Positions 1 through 11,298 of a stretch of DNA of 41,423 bases are shown one piece after another. Under the pieces are notes generated by a model. That model did not search any database. It was given only the letters and a program-made list of their open reading frames with translations, and was not told the DNA's origin. Made by a program: the position numbers and the translations under genes. This stretch comes from Albugo candida (lineage: Eukaryota > Oomycota > Peronosporomycetes > Albuginales > Albuginaceae). The DNA is taken from NCBI GenBank assembly GCA_905220665.1, contig CAJNAR010000062.1:1-41423 (forward strand), in the 5' to 3' direction. The stretch's first letter is position 1. The number at the start of each line of letters is the position of its first letter.

Positions 1-2
1 AT

Positions 3-640
3 TCACTGGTCGATATTACAGTTTGTATGATTATCTAGTACATTCAAATCACTAATCTGTCCAACTCCTGCACGATTATTCTCTGCTGTAGTTTCAACCG
101 GCCTTGACACGTCCATAGCTTCATTGATAGGCTGATAGTTACGTGGAGTAATATTTGCCTCCACCGAGGGGTTTCAACGCGGACACTTCCTCACCGACAG
201 GATTCGAACCATCGTGCATCACTTCTTATAAAGAAACGGAGATATATCACTCTTGCGGTTACTTTGACTCTATTAACATGCTGAGACCGCGTATTCATGA
301 CGCGTCCTATTCCTCAGTAGCAATTAAATGCATTCCCAAGAAGGTGACTCATAAATCCTACCACATCTATACTCTCCTTCTCATCCAAATTTGTAGATAC
401 AATGTGAAACGAAGCGATCCACTTGACACTCCCAACATCAACGCTCGTGAAAGGTTTAATCCTCATCCAAGCAACAACTCCTCCATGACAGCAGCCGTAC
501 ACTTCCTGCATATAAGAAGACTCCACGCATCCATGCGACCTTCAATGTCCACATTTGCGTTGCGTTTGACGCTGATAAACTCGATATCGATCTGTTCACG
601 ACTCAACGTGCCATACCTCCCAAGGACGGCTCACCACGAT
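3..640 (-). pseudogene. Decayed protein-coding gene, unrecognised (3' portion)
   Basis: Minus-strand coding sense is visible but moves between frames. One segment (about 526 down to 314) has ordinary globular composition, including VDVGSVKWIASFHIVSTNLD. After stops and shifts, coding resumes near 218 and again in another frame near 150, with residues such as NITPRNYQPINEAMDV, ending at a TGA at 3-5. At least two frameshifts separate the pieces, so the gene cannot be expressed intact as read. The upstream end near 640 is approximate. I do not recognise the family. A run resembling a tRNA B-box (GGTTCGAATCC) occurs here but is part of the coding text. Confidence 0.4.
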
Positions 641-2250
641 TCCTATGTCCAAAAGGCCACAACCTTTCACCATGGACATCAACTGTTTCCAGCAATCCGA
701 GGAACACTATTTGGCAGGAAGTAGATGCGTTCTGCGTCAAATTTGACCATATGTCTTTCTTGTCATATTGGCACTTCCCGTGTCTATAGACACGATCATG
801 TATCCCTTAAGGCCAAGAATGATGACGTGGAAAAATGTTGAACAAGAAAAAACAGCAGTGGCCCTTTTTTAATGTTTGAGCCAAGTTAGAAGCACTTTTT
901 ACCCGTTCAGTCTCAAAATTGGGTCGTTGCATACTCGTGAAGTACTTCATTTTTTCCTGAAGAGAAAAAAGGAGGCGGTACAGCAAACATTCTGCAAGAA
1001 AGTATTGGAAGGTGCTGAGTGGTTGAAAGAAGAGTTTATGATTAGACCGTTTGGTTCAATGGAAAATTGTATTTCTATCAAGAGCGAAAGTAGTATACAA
1101 GTAAGTGACTAATTATACACGAGATGATGCGTGGATATTTGGAAGTGATTTCCAATGCAAAAGTACTTTTATAGAATTGGTCACTCTTTGCGTGTGAGTA
1201 ATCGTTATGATTCGAGAAGTTTAGAACTTTTTTATCAATCTTGATCATGAATGGGTTTGAATATTTACGTTTGATGGGTTGAGAACAATTGTATCTGATC
1301 GGCTCGTTTTTCATCGTTCTTTGACCAGTAACCGAGTCTAGGACCTCAAGTGTCCTATAAACTTCTTAGCATTAAGAACAAACTTACCAGAAGGTAAAAT
1401 TACGACTCTTTTTTAAGGGTTTGGCACGCACTTCTGCTCCTCCCCGTTCGGCATAGTTCTTGGATTCGCAACTTCTATGAAGCAGAAATATAGATTCGTA
1501 CTTAACATCACATCCTATTTTCGTTAGCTGATGTTGACGGTATTACATAAGCGAAAGCCTTCTCCTACCTCGAAGACTGAAATGTTCTTACGCTTGACTG
1601 CTTTCATATCATGGCTCTGATATTTGGTAGATGGTATACACTCGGAGATGTTATCCTCTCTTCGCTACTAACACAAAGGGCGTCAAAGATTCCGCTTTTC
1701 TTATACTTTTCCTTTTGATACAAGACAAAAGACGCCACGTAAATCAGTAAAAACCTATGAGCATATATGTAATATTTATTTGCTATCCGACAGGAATTCT
1801 CACTCTCAAAAAGGCAAATAGTAAATCCTATTTCGGTGTACATAATGAGGAAAAAGCCTGATTGTGTACGGTGGGAAAAATTATGAACCCAAATGAGAGC
1901 ATATTATCAACCCAATTGCGTAATATCTATCAACCCAATGCGTAAGCATTACCATCCCACTTGTATGCTCCTACCCTATAAAAGATCAAAGCTTCATATA
2001 TTTTGACCCTAACCTTTCTTCGCACTACTGCTTTCTCTTTATGAAAAAGAATCATAAATTTATGTAAAGCACTTGGAATATTTTCACTTGATTTAACTAT
2101 TTTTCAGTAATATTTGGTCGAGCATGCTCCATACCACGTGGGTACTTTCATACTTGTCTCTTGTAATCATGCATTCGTGAGCCACAAACTGGATGCTCTA
2201 AACCACCAGCTGGAACTTTTCTCGACGTCTGCTTATTCACCCACCCAACA
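641..2250. other. No supportable gene
   Basis: AT-rich sequence with only short, chance-length open frames on both strands and biased composition. I see no motif, repeat or promoter here that I can defend. Confidence 0.5.
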
Positions 2251-2271
2251 CTCTGCCCACACATTGTTGTC

Positions 2272-2288
2272 TCATTCTCCTATTTTCT
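2272..2288 (+). promoter_or_regulatory. Oomycete initiator/FPR core promoter
   Basis: TCATTCTCCTATTTTCT fits the oomycete core-promoter consensus TCAYTYYNNNWTTTNYN at every constrained position. It ends 22 nt before the ATG at 2311. In oomycetes transcription usually starts within the TCAYTYY initiator, so a 5' leader of roughly 35 nt is inferred. This supports the start codon chosen for the downstream gene. Confidence 0.7.
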
Positions 2289-2310
2289 CTCAACACCACC
2301 AACGACCGCA

Positions 2311-2916
2311 ATGAAGAGCCAAATCTTTCAATTCAATTTCTCATCCTTTCGATCACGGGAACGTTAAACAAAGTCACTCGTTATCCTGGTGCCATTATCG
2401 ATAACGTGATATCTGAAAGTACATTATGTTGTCGCAAACAACATCTGCACGTGCGATAACGTCCTCTCGATGGAGTTGTTCGATTCTAATGCATACAACC
2501 AACTCAAGCCAGGGTTGAGTGATGATGGAACAGTTGTTTGCGAATTCTTTAAAGTGGGCAAAGCAGTAAAGTTCATTAAGGGGACCACAAGCAGCATTTA
2601 CGAACCAGCTTCTGAAAAAATTGGTTTTACAATTCCAGAATGTGACACTGAAGAGCAGTGCTCGCAATCTGACGCTAAACTATTGAAACCACCGGTTTGC
2701 ATGAATAATGGGAAGTTGTTAACGAATGTGGCCTTTAATGGAGAGAAAGTTTTGCCTGAGATTACTTCTCTTGAGGATTGTATATCTAAAGCTGAGAAAC
2801 TATACATCTCCTACGACGACAACACGAAATCCTGTGTTCAAACGGACGAGATTCAATCCATCTTTACGGATGAAAATGTCTTCTCAGGGAATCGAACAAG
2901 TAGCTTTAAGAATTGA
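2311..2916 (+). pseudogene. Secreted cysteine-containing protein gene with two compensating frameshifts
   Basis: ATG 2311 is chosen because a consensus oomycete initiator lies just upstream. The first eight codons read MKSQIFQF; the frame then hits a TAA, but the +1 frame continues with a hydrophobic stretch (FLILSITGTL), giving a typical signal peptide, and runs to about 2450. Coding then returns to the original frame and stays open to TAA-type termination at 2916. The mature part, about 170 residues, has paired cysteines (ICTC, ECDTEEQC, PPVC, EDC, KSC) and looks extracellular. The cysteine pattern near the C-terminus loosely recalls PAN/apple or Kazal-type domains, but I cannot assign either. 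The two shifts cancel, so they could be real pseudogenisation or two base-call errors. Not an intron: the first shift falls too close to the start and no splice signals fit. Confidence 0.6.
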
Positions 2917-3544
2917 TGTGTCCTACATTTGTAAACAATGCAGTTTGCCAGAGAAATCATGTCCTTTTTTGTTTTAATTCAATTACGCACGCAACCAAAC
3001 ACGCCCTTGAATAAACATACCTGCAGGTCCGATTTAAGCTTAGAACTGACAGATATTTCCAGCACGTTCATTCCACCTTTGTTGCTTCTCTTGCACGCGC
3101 AGTATTGTTCAATGTACCAGTACGACAAGTAGAACAATAATCTAGGGCAGACATTTTCACGAACATATATCGACTCGTATTTCACTACGCAGCACAAATA
3201 TCTCTTCCCATAGTATCACCACAGTCGCGGTCGCATAAACCTACCATAAAATCAGTTGTAATGCTATAGCATGTCACTCTACTCTCCATTGCGTCATGAA
3301 AGACAAATCTTCAACATAATCATCCTTAGTTCTCCAATTATTCGAATCAACTTCAATCTAGTGAATTGCCTGCACCACTTTGTAAGAATTCACAGACGAG
3401 AAGGTTTCACATCAATTATAGAATCGAATTTTCTGTCGTAAGATTAAGTAGACGCACCTCTTTTCTCTGTTTCGATGTCCTTGAAGGCGCGCACTTTGAC
3501 TCACGTCGGACAGATACGCATTATGCGTTATGGCTTATATTCTG
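2917..3544. other. No supportable gene
   Basis: Short open frames only. The right end borders the C-terminal remains of the minus-strand kinase pseudogene. Confidence 0.45.
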
Positions 3545-4254
3545 CACTTTCAGCACACTGCAATTGAATCCATGGATGGTCTAGAAATTCTTGATACCGA
3601 AACTGTAAATCTCTTTGCAATGTATTCTGCACCAATTCAGATTGCAGAGGACGATACATGATCCGGAAAGTGTAGATCAACCGGTGCGATCCGCTTGTGT
3701 TTTTACAGCTTCGAATGGAGGATCTCCAATTGATGCTTGGGCTGCAAATGGATCCAGTGGATCTAGATCCATTTGCAGCCCTGATCCATACATAGGCACT
3801 TCAAGTGTCGATACATCTGTATTTTCCACATGAATTCGTTTTCGATCATTTATGGAGGGAGATAATCTAGTGTACCACATCATGTGGGTCGTCGTAACGT
3901 CGGCGCAGTAACAGACCATCCGAAACAGCAATCTTGAGCTAGTGATTATACCCAAACCGAGATTCTGTCGCTCAATATCTCGATGGAATATATACTTCCT
4001 GAGAACATACATCAGCATTCGAACCAACTCGTGGACGTAAAGCGCTGGTAGACGCTTGGAATAGCGTGTCCTTCCCACACAAGATATCTGTACAACTCTC
4101 CTAACATTTCTTACTCGATGCTCCAATGAACCCTTTTTACATCGTAAACGTAGCCATAGAAGCGCAAGATGGTTTCACGTCTCAAGCGTGATTGACTTTC
4201 AATCTCTCGACGAAGTTGATCTTCGACGTTCGTGCGGTTTCTATAAAAACTCTC
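3545..4254 (-). pseudogene. Decayed Aurora-type serine/threonine protein kinase
   Basis: Reading the minus strand and switching frame where needed gives, in the correct order, the hallmarks of an Aurora kinase catalytic domain: a helix-C segment (NVEDQLRREIESQSRLR), the strand 4 region (ILRFYGYVYD), the catalytic loop degenerated to HRDIERQNL, an activation segment reading CGTLDYLPP followed by a stop where the family has E, then GDPPFEAVKTQA and the terminal FLDHPW motif. Aurora kinases drive mitotic spindle and chromosome functions. Here the Gly-rich loop and VAIK lysine are not found, several frameshifts and stops intervene, and the helix-F region (usually VDLWSLG) is replaced by sequence containing a perfect hairpin at 3739-3781. 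It is therefore a truncated, non-functional copy. CGTLDYLPP and REIE favour Aurora over other AGC-like kinases. Confidence 0.8.
3739..3781. repeat. Perfect 16-bp inverted repeat (hairpin), 11-nt loop
   Basis: Arms 3739-3754 (GGGCTGCAAATGGATC) and 3766-3781 (GATCCATTTGCAGCCC) are exact reverse complements. It lies inside the decayed kinase, where the helix-F coding would be expected, so it probably marks a small templated insertion or rearrangement. Confidence 0.9.
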
Positions 4255-4332
4255 GGTACAATTACATATTTTGATTTCCCCTCTTGTTCGAGATATACAT
4301 TTATGAATTGCCTATCTTAATATCAAAAACAC

Positions 4333-4530
4333 TCAATTTCCACGTTTTGCTGTGCGTATTCGATTATGTACCATGTACTTTGACAGTAAAAGCTGAAGAG
4401 TATTACGATTCATAGTAGTTGTGTGTGATGGAGACACAGCGTCTCTGAAAGTACTTGCGATCGCATTTGGCGGAGCATTCTTTGGAGATGTCTTGAGCTC
4501 ACTTTTTAATTTCAATATGATCATTTCCAC
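4333..4530 (-). pseudogene. Short ORF upstream of the kinase remains, possibly its N-terminal part
   Basis: A 65-codon minus-strand frame, same direction as the kinase pseudogene and ending about 80 nt before its first recognisable segment. It begins MEMIILKLKSELK and is rich in Ser, Thr, Asn and Lys, as expected of a disordered extension ahead of a kinase domain. No domain is recognised and the link to the kinase is only positional. Confidence 0.25.
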
Positions 4531-5309
4531 TCCAAGTCCATTATCTTTGCTTATTAAGGCTTAATTAAGTGATGATTCGTTTACTTTAGAGATTTTTTCG
4601 CTCCAGTCCAAGTTCACTGGTAGTATTTGAGTGGCTCTCTTTCACCGAAATATATGTTATCGTATTTGCGTAAAGCTTGCTATACGAGACTGCACGAATA
4701 ATTTGCATCGTGGGGGAAACTACGTAACATCAAGCAAGGAGCGTTGAAGTTACTTCTTCGCTAATAGCGAGCAAGTGATGTGGCTCGTTGTTGGGGTAGT
4801 TTTCTCACGATGTAGTATTGTTCACCCTCGGTAGTTTTCAATTTACGCAACGTCAAATGAAGTCTGATAGAGTTTCAAAAAAGCATGCAAAAAGTAAGTT
4901 TAGTCAAACATCATCATTGTTGAAGAGCTACAAGCTATGCCTTTATTCAAAGATTTTCTTTTTTATCTGGTCCGGTTCAGAAGCTCTATACCTAAAGAAT
5001 ATCGGAAAGTACATGGGAAATAAGATCTAGTCGTTCTTAACGAGACACCAACCTAACGAATAGTCGTAGATTGAAAAGACAGCAAAGTAAAGTGATTCTG
5101 ATCGCATTTATAGACGCAATCATGTGGCTAGTGTAAGAATCCAAGGCTCTCTTGCAAGAGCAAGATACTGATTTCGATCGTCCGCTATTGAGATGAGTGT
5201 GCCGCATACCAGTAACTCAGGTAGACAAGAAAGATAGGTTGGCAGACTGTTAACTTATCTTTTAATATACTACTGCTTTTTTCTCCAAGTCATTCCCATC
5301 CAACTAAGA
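4531..5309. other. Non-coding; right end should hold the 5' LTR of the adjoining Copia element
   Basis: No gene seen. Because a tRNA primer-binding site begins at 5310, the bases immediately to the left should be the end of a 5' LTR. The stretch from about 5130 has the same T-rich 3' half as the LTRs of the second element, but I cannot place its left edge or match it base for base. Confidence 0.4.
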
Positions 5310-5321
5310 GGTTATGAGCCC
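5310..5321 (+). other. Retrotransposon primer-binding site (half-tRNA initiator Met)
   Basis: GGTTATGAGCCC is complementary to the anticodon stem-loop of eukaryotic initiator tRNA-Met (GGGCTCATAACC), the primer region used by Drosophila copia and yeast Ty5 rather than the usual 3' acceptor end. The same site in diverged form abuts the 5' LTR of the second Copia element (13678-13689). Confidence 0.65.
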
Positions 5322-6525
5322 AACGGGTTACACCGTTGATGCCGACAAAAGCGGCAAGACGGATAACATAAGCGTCAGCGGTCAACAAGACAAGGCAGAA
5401 GGAGTCAGGGGGAATGAATCGGAGCCAAGGGATACGCAGGAAAGACTGCTTGAACTTCTAACAGACCTCACGGTACGCATGGATCGTATGGACGCGTTGC
5501 AAGAGGGACAGTACGAGATGAGCAGAAAGGCCGAGAGTCAAGTGTATTCGGCTCTATCTGTCGGCAAGGAAGGGCCATGAGCAGGGAGGCGTTAGACTTA
5601 ACGCTGCCACCGAAAGTGTCCACAAGTGTCACCGGTTACCTACTTTGGAAGTAGGCAGCGCGGATATGGACAATCCGCGGCTAGCGTCGAGACGGCACAG
5701 GCCCCACATCCTGAGGTGCCCCAACACTACGTGCAGCCGCCAGCATACAACCCGACACCGCAACAACACCATGGACCGACACTTGGTGCGCAGTTCACGC
5801 GGGTTCCAGACGCGCGTCAAAGGAAGCTGGGCATTCGTCCTTTTGACGGCAAAGAATTGTACCAGGGATTGGGTACTGGGTTCCTGTCGTTGTGACAATG
5901 ATTTCTGCAGCAGATTTCGTTCGCGGAACGTGCGAGTGAATTTCTGTGGAGCGAGGACGGTAAGGACGACGTACTCGGACACCACTTAGCAGGAATGACT
6001 GAGAGGTATTACGATCGATAGGTTGACGGTTGGCGCCGGGAGGGGCCAGCTTTAGTGCAGAGACTACTCCATACTTTTGCAACCAAGATAACACCGGCTC
6101 AGAGCATGAAGATATTTGTTGGACCCAAGAACAGCAAGAGAAGCTGGACAGAGCAATACCTCTACCTGGTAGCTGTGAGTGAAGCATGCGGTGGGGCGGA
6201 CAACTTACTCCTTGAAAACATTGTGCGCTACGCGGAGCCAGCCATGAGAATTTCAATGCTTTTGCGTCTGAGCCTTACGCCCACAGAAAAGCTACGCCAG
6301 GACGAAGAATTAGCGCATTTCGCTCAATCTACGGAGGTAGGGACACAAGGAAAGCAGCTGGGACGAGAGTTGGTAAATATGGTTAAGAACGGGCGGCCGA
6401 ACGAGAGAACGTGTTACAAATGCCGGAAAACGGGACACATCAAGGCAACTTGTCCGGAAGAAAAGGGACGCACAGCAAGACAAGATACGGACCTCTTTCT
6501 TACATTCAAGGCTTCAACTGTTTAG
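5314..6525 (+). pseudogene. gag: Copia gag remnant with CCHC zinc knuckle
   Basis: Gag forms the retrotransposon particle and binds RNA. The first frame (5314-5580) begins MSPTGYT; its ATG lies inside the primer-binding site, so MDRMDALQEG-type starts further in are also possible. After frameshifts a PFDGKE motif appears near 5850, and a third frame (6055-6525) gives the helical capsid-like part and a zinc knuckle, CYKCRKTGHIKATC, with the canonical CX2CX4HX4C spacing. At least two frameshifts break the gene. Confidence 0.8.
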
Positions 6526-8510
6526 GAAGGAAACTGGATCCTTGACAGTGGGTCCAGTAAACACTTAGGGAGTGACGTAAACCTACTTGAAGACCCGGAG
6601 GAGCACGTGAGTGAATGTGTTACGGCAAATGGTGGATCTTCGTATTACGTGGCGTGGAACCGTCGTCATTGTGGGTACAGAGATGGGAAATCCGGTAAAG
6701 GTGCGTTTGAAGGACGTGTACTGCGCCGAAAACTTGTAGCGAAATGTCATATCTTACGGATGCTGGACGCAAACGGATACGGGTTCGCATACCAGTGATA
6801 TCAAGCCTCAAGGAAGGGAGTCCTGTGCTCGACGTAGAGATGTCGAAAAATGTACTTGTGGTTCGCACGGAAGGGGGACGTGCAAATCCGTAACCTACGG
6901 CCGTACTCATGTCGGTACTATCTCAGAACGAGGAACAGCTGGGACGTGACTTCCAGAAGGGGCACTCATGCATTTCCATCGCAGATCGGCTCACCTCAAT
7001 TACGACACGATCATTCAGATAGCGCAAGACCCAGATTCGGGGATATTGCTCACGGATCAGATAAGGACAAATTGCCTCGCGTGCGCTCAAGGAAAAGAGA
7101 CAAAGAATGCGCAGTCAAGAAAGGACACAGGTGACGATTCTCCGATCGACGTTGTTGGCGGAGTAATTTGCTCAGATTCAAGGCGCTGATGACTCCTAAG
7201 GACAGACAAGGAAATCGGTACATGATAGATTCTGTCTATCACCGAACGAATTACTGCAGCATATATCTCGCGAGGAAGAAGGGCATCGCTGCACAATAGT
7301 TCACGCACTTCATGGACTTTTTCTAGCGTCAGTTCAACTGCAGAATCCACGTGTTGAGAACAGATGGTGGTGGAGATTATCGGACTCTGGACGTTTTCTG
7401 TAAGGAAACTAAAATTGCTCGCCAGATTAGCGAAGCACGAAATGAGGCCTGTAACGGGAACGCAGAGCGTATGCATCGCCCCATTATGAATATGATGCGG
7501 AGTATGACATATGCGTGCCGCCTGCCCCTCTATTTCTGGGGAGCGCGGCGGAATACGTGTCTCACATCCCGAACAGAAGCCCGAGCAAGTCTAATGCGGG
7601 GAGGAAGTTACCCCTGCAGATGCTTACCAACAGAACACCGAATCTTAGTGATATTGTGGTGTTTGGGTCGGGACGTACAGTTCACCGTGACGCAAAGAGC
7701 AAGTCGCTTGGCGAGCGTGGGAAACCAACGATAATTATTGGAAGAAGCGATGAGACGAAAAGGTATCGATAATATATACCCAAGGACAATGTTGTCGTCG
7801 TCAAGCAGCATGTTAGAAACATGAAGACGCTGACGAGTAAGCAAGACGAGCAATTTCGTCGGGGTGCATTTTGATGAAAGAGAAGAGGCATAGCGAAAAA
7901 CGGTGACAGCAAAAGAACAGGGACCGAATCGCTACCCAAAATTAAAAAAGAAAGAGACAAGACAAAGAAGGAGGGGTACGTGGTCTCGAGATGAGCATCG
8001 TACCAGTTCAAAGGCATGCAAGGATGGTGTGGAACAGAAGCATCAGTACAACGTGGAACATAGTGAGAGGCAGGAGTGTGACGTAGTAAACGTCGTGCGT
8101 GAAGAAGATCCCAAAAGCTACAGACAGGCTATGCGTAGCAGTCAGAAGGACAGATGGGTCATGGCTATGAGCTAAGAGCTCCGGGCATTGGAGGAGAATA
8201 CCGTATGGACGGAGGAGGTGCCTCCCACCGGTAGCCATGTGCTACACACGAAGTGGGTCTTAAGACAAAGACCGATGCGGATGAACGAGGAAAGATCGAG
8301 CGTTAAAAACCCAGAATCGGGCCCTTTAGGAACGAAAAACTTTTTGGGGTCGATTATGGACTTACTTTTGCCGCCGTTATGGAGCTCAGTACCGTAAAAG
8401 TGGTACTGGTTCTTGCCCGGAAATGGGGTGTGCCGGCGATGCACGGGGACAATCCAGACGCCTACGTAAAGGCGGACAAGGAAGAGAATTTGGAGATTTG
8501 TCCCCTGTAG
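6526..8510 (+). pseudogene. pol: Copia pol remnant: protease, integrase, truncated RT
   Basis: Just after gag the frame reads WILDSGSSKHL, the aspartic protease active-site motif. A GAG-pre-integrase zinc-binding segment follows near 6968 (HLNYDTI, then CLAC), then integrase pieces with LRTDGGGDY (second catalytic Asp) and NAERMHR (catalytic Glu) in 7351-7540. The region around 8188-8390 corresponds to the N-terminal RT part (EENTVWTEEVPP, HTKWVLR). Many stops and frameshifts make every enzyme non-functional, and all RT catalytic motifs are missing because the element ends here. Confidence 0.8.
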
Positions 8511-8516
8511 AAACTC

Positions 8517-11080
8517 CATGTCGCCTACCTACAGTCACTAAAGTTGAATTAGCAGCACATTAAAATCATTAATTATTGTGATGAAGCGTCTCAATGACAA
8601 TGGACGAGATTTGCTGCTACACAAAGATTTATTATGATCTTATACTACTTTAAAGGTACTCTCAGAGTCCGCTTATTGACATTGTTCATATAATAAAATG
8701 ACTTTTTCCCATGCTTTGGAGCTATCATTACTCACAGATTCTCTAGGTTTTTTTCTCGTAAGGCTATTTATGCTATCGTCAGCTGTCAGGAACAGCATTA
8801 TAGATGTGAGATAGGCCGCTTTCTTTGTACATGCGACTATAAAGCATGATATAGGTCCAAATACTCGTTCTTTTCCGTTAAAATAGCAAAGAATTCTCGT
8901 AGCAATCAGTACATTCCAAATACGATCATACTGCTCTTCCTAAGGATACCATCCCGATTCACACGACGAATAAAAACGCAGCCAACGCAGTGGCATTAAA
9001 TTCCAAAGATTACGATATTGCTGTCTAGTTCCAAGTCATTCGGCTATTGCGGTGCTTTAATTAGATTTCACTGAAATGCTGCAAAGACAACCCATGTAGA
9101 AAATCAGAGAGCATTCGTATCTGATTTCGCATTTAAGTGTCGTGATTTCACTGCAGCGTTGAATTTAAGATCGAATGGCAACTCGTGCAATAATTTCGCC
9201 TTTAATGACCGTTCCCGATGGAAGTAAAACACTTAACGTGTCCTCCTTACAAGCTGTCTTTGCGACTGAAATACCGAGGAATAGAAGACCATGAAACCTA
9301 CCAAGCAGCCGACCGTACCACAGCCACTACTGTACTTCCTTTCCGCTTTTCTATTCCACATCCTCCGAACAGATTAGTGCCTTTTGTGTCTCAGTGCGGT
9401 GGAGTTGTGGAATAGCAAACATACATTTCTGACTGCAGGAATTAGTTGCCTGCAATTCTAATCTTAACATCGTCTTTCCCTGCCTCGAAAACAGATTAGC
9501 GATCACAAGCGGTTGCCCGAACTCTAGTCCTTGGATGGAATGGCGAGAGAGTGATGAACGATGTTCAATTGACTTAATCATTCGGTTGTGTGTGCATGTT
9601 ATGGAGCTCTACGTGCTTCATATCATGCGTCATCATTTACAGCAGAAAAAGGCGACGTTGTGTGCAGTAAAATGACGTCAAGTTCGTAGCAAATGCATGC
9701 GTCCGTGAAGGAAAATATGCAGTTAAGCCCAAAAGTGAACGATCTCCAAGAATCAAGCGAACAAGAGAAAAGGAAGGAATATCGAGACTATGAGCAATCA
9801 TGTCTTATCAGCGCGTTGAAGGCTGAGATTGAAAGCCTCCAACCTGCGAATCAAACTTACGTGGAGCAATTGCACAGCCTCTCTATTCGTTTATATCGCC
9901 ACACTGAAAAAATCACGTTATATCAGTTCCTTCAAGCGCGTATCTTTTCTGATGAAAACTTATAAAGATATCGCAAAGGAAAAATTGGAGTTGGAAGCTC
10001 AATTGAAGGAACAAAAGCATCAATTGACGGTATTGGAAATGAGCAATTACGCACGCGAAGTCTTGATATCGATCTCTTTTCCACTTTAACGATCGATCAT
10101 GAAGAAAAGAACATACATCCACGGAATGGAATGAGTATTCCAGCTTCTGAATTGGAGGCTATCTATGAATCGATTTTGGAGGAAGGGGAACAGACCACAG
10201 GTATGGGGCGTTTACAGGCAGCTCTCGAGGATCGAGAGGCAGAAATCGTCTCGTTGGAGCGCCAATCGAATGCTCAAGGCGTATCATCCGCCTCCTAAAT
10301 TGACAATCTGACTACACAATTGAAATGGTGTCACCAAGATGTGAACTGCATTTATGGAGCAATGAATAGGAGAGATTATAGTCACAATCAGAAGCTGTGA
10401 AAAGAGAGAGAATAGCTTTAGTTGAAGCATATGACGAGATCGAGGAGGGCAAACAGGATCAGCTTTATGGATCACGTTCGGAAAAAGTTGTTCAGAAGAT
10501 GCGAGCCCTTACGAAAGAATCGTTGCTGAGAAGGAAGCGCTCATAACATAGCTACAACGAGCGCTGGAGGCTATACGACAGAAGCAGGATACTCGGGCCG
10601 ATACAGCATCAGCTTTGAGGCTTCAGTTAGACGCATCGCAAATCCGACACAGAGAAGAATAAACGCTTTCATAGTTCAATTAGCAGACGTCAATAAATAG
10701 CTCAAAATATCGCGCAAGAAGTGATGGATATTCATTTCCGAAGCAATCCATTGAAGTCGTTAACACTGTGAATACAATCAATCGTATCGGAGAAGAGATG
10801 CATTTGAAGCAAAATTAGTCGCTTTACAGGGCCAATTATACGATTATCGAGATCGAGTTCTCTCATAGTCTGATGAGTATATTTACTGCAACTCGGAGAA
10901 CAAACAGATACACTTTGGGTCGAATGGAAGAACTGCTTCAATAACGTTTTGGTACAATTGGGAATATTACAGGAAAGAAACCAAGTGCAAGCGATACGTA
11001 TCGATGAACTGACGATACAACACAGGCGTACGTTTGTGAGAAGGAAGTCTAAAACGGTCGGTATTGCCGATCAGTTTTGT
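8517..11080 (+). repeat. Arm A of a ~2.55-kb diverged inverted duplication
   Basis: From CATGTCGCC at 8517 to about 11080 this sequence aligns by eye, base for base with small indels, to the reverse complement of 30046-32590. Matching landmarks include CGATCATACTGCTCTTC (8923 region), ATGGCAACTCGTGCAAT (9175), CAGCCGACCGTAC (9307 region) and ACACAGGCGTAC (11020 region). Divergence is substantial, perhaps one base in five, so the duplication is old. The left edge coincides with the truncation point of the Copia element. Confidence 0.85.
9175..11080 (+). pseudogene. Coiled-coil protein pseudogene, copy A
   Basis: ATG 9175 opens MATRAI, matching copy B, but a TGA appears after about 39 codons and further stops and shifts follow. 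The best preserved parts are a helical, charged segment at 9693-9965 (EQEKRKEYRDYEQS, ALKAEIESLQ), a second near 10220 (LEDREAEIVSLERQ), one near 10520-10660 (TASALRLQLDASQ) and one at 10949-11080 (RNQVQAIRIDELTIQHRR). Lys/Glu-rich heptad-like spacing throughout suggests a long coiled coil, typical of structural or cytoskeletal proteins. No enzymatic motif is seen and I cannot name the family. Only the parts conserved between copies A and B should be trusted as coding. Confidence 0.6.
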
Positions 11081-11298
11081 CGCGGAGAAGGTCAATTTTT
11101 TGAACAATGCTGCTATAATTCATTTCTATCAAACTCAGCGATCCACTTGATCCACTTTCCGCCTATTTCACAAATGTTCGCCCAAATCAGAGTTCTTTCC
11201 CGGAAGAATCCGGCATGGGTTGATGCCCTACTTGTAACTCTATGCACTTTAATCATTTGCGAGAATACATATGAAATCTTAGGACATTTTATTAAGGA

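Larger units (their letters stand above)
5310..8517 (+). mobile_element. Degraded Ty1/Copia LTR retrotransposon, 3' end lost
   Basis: Gag, zinc knuckle, protease, GAG-pre-integrase, integrase and the start of reverse transcriptase occur in Copia order (integrase before RT) on the plus strand. Coding stops at about 8510 within the N-terminal part of RT; the YVDD core, RNase H and 3' LTR are absent, and the sequence changes at about 8517 into arm A of the inverted duplication. It is related to the element at 13527-18079 (shared PFDGKE, SGSS, HLNYDTI and SERMHR-like strings) but is more broken and visibly richer in GC than its flanks. Confidence 0.85.

Noticed and set aside
185..215. tRNA-like B-box GGTTCGAATCC on the minus strand
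   Set aside because: The surrounding bases do not form a T-arm, acceptor stem or A-box; the string lies in protein-like sequence.
155..724. 189-codon plus-strand ORF near the left edge
   Set aside because: His/Ser/Arg-rich composition is typical of the antisense of real coding; the minus strand carries the convincing protein sense.
8660..8900. 76-codon open minus-strand frame (LCYFNGKERVFGPISC) in arm A, opposite to the coiled-coil gene
   Set aside because: Long and membrane-like, with partial similarity in arm B, but no start codon, stops in arm B, and no codon-position bias between copies to show selection.
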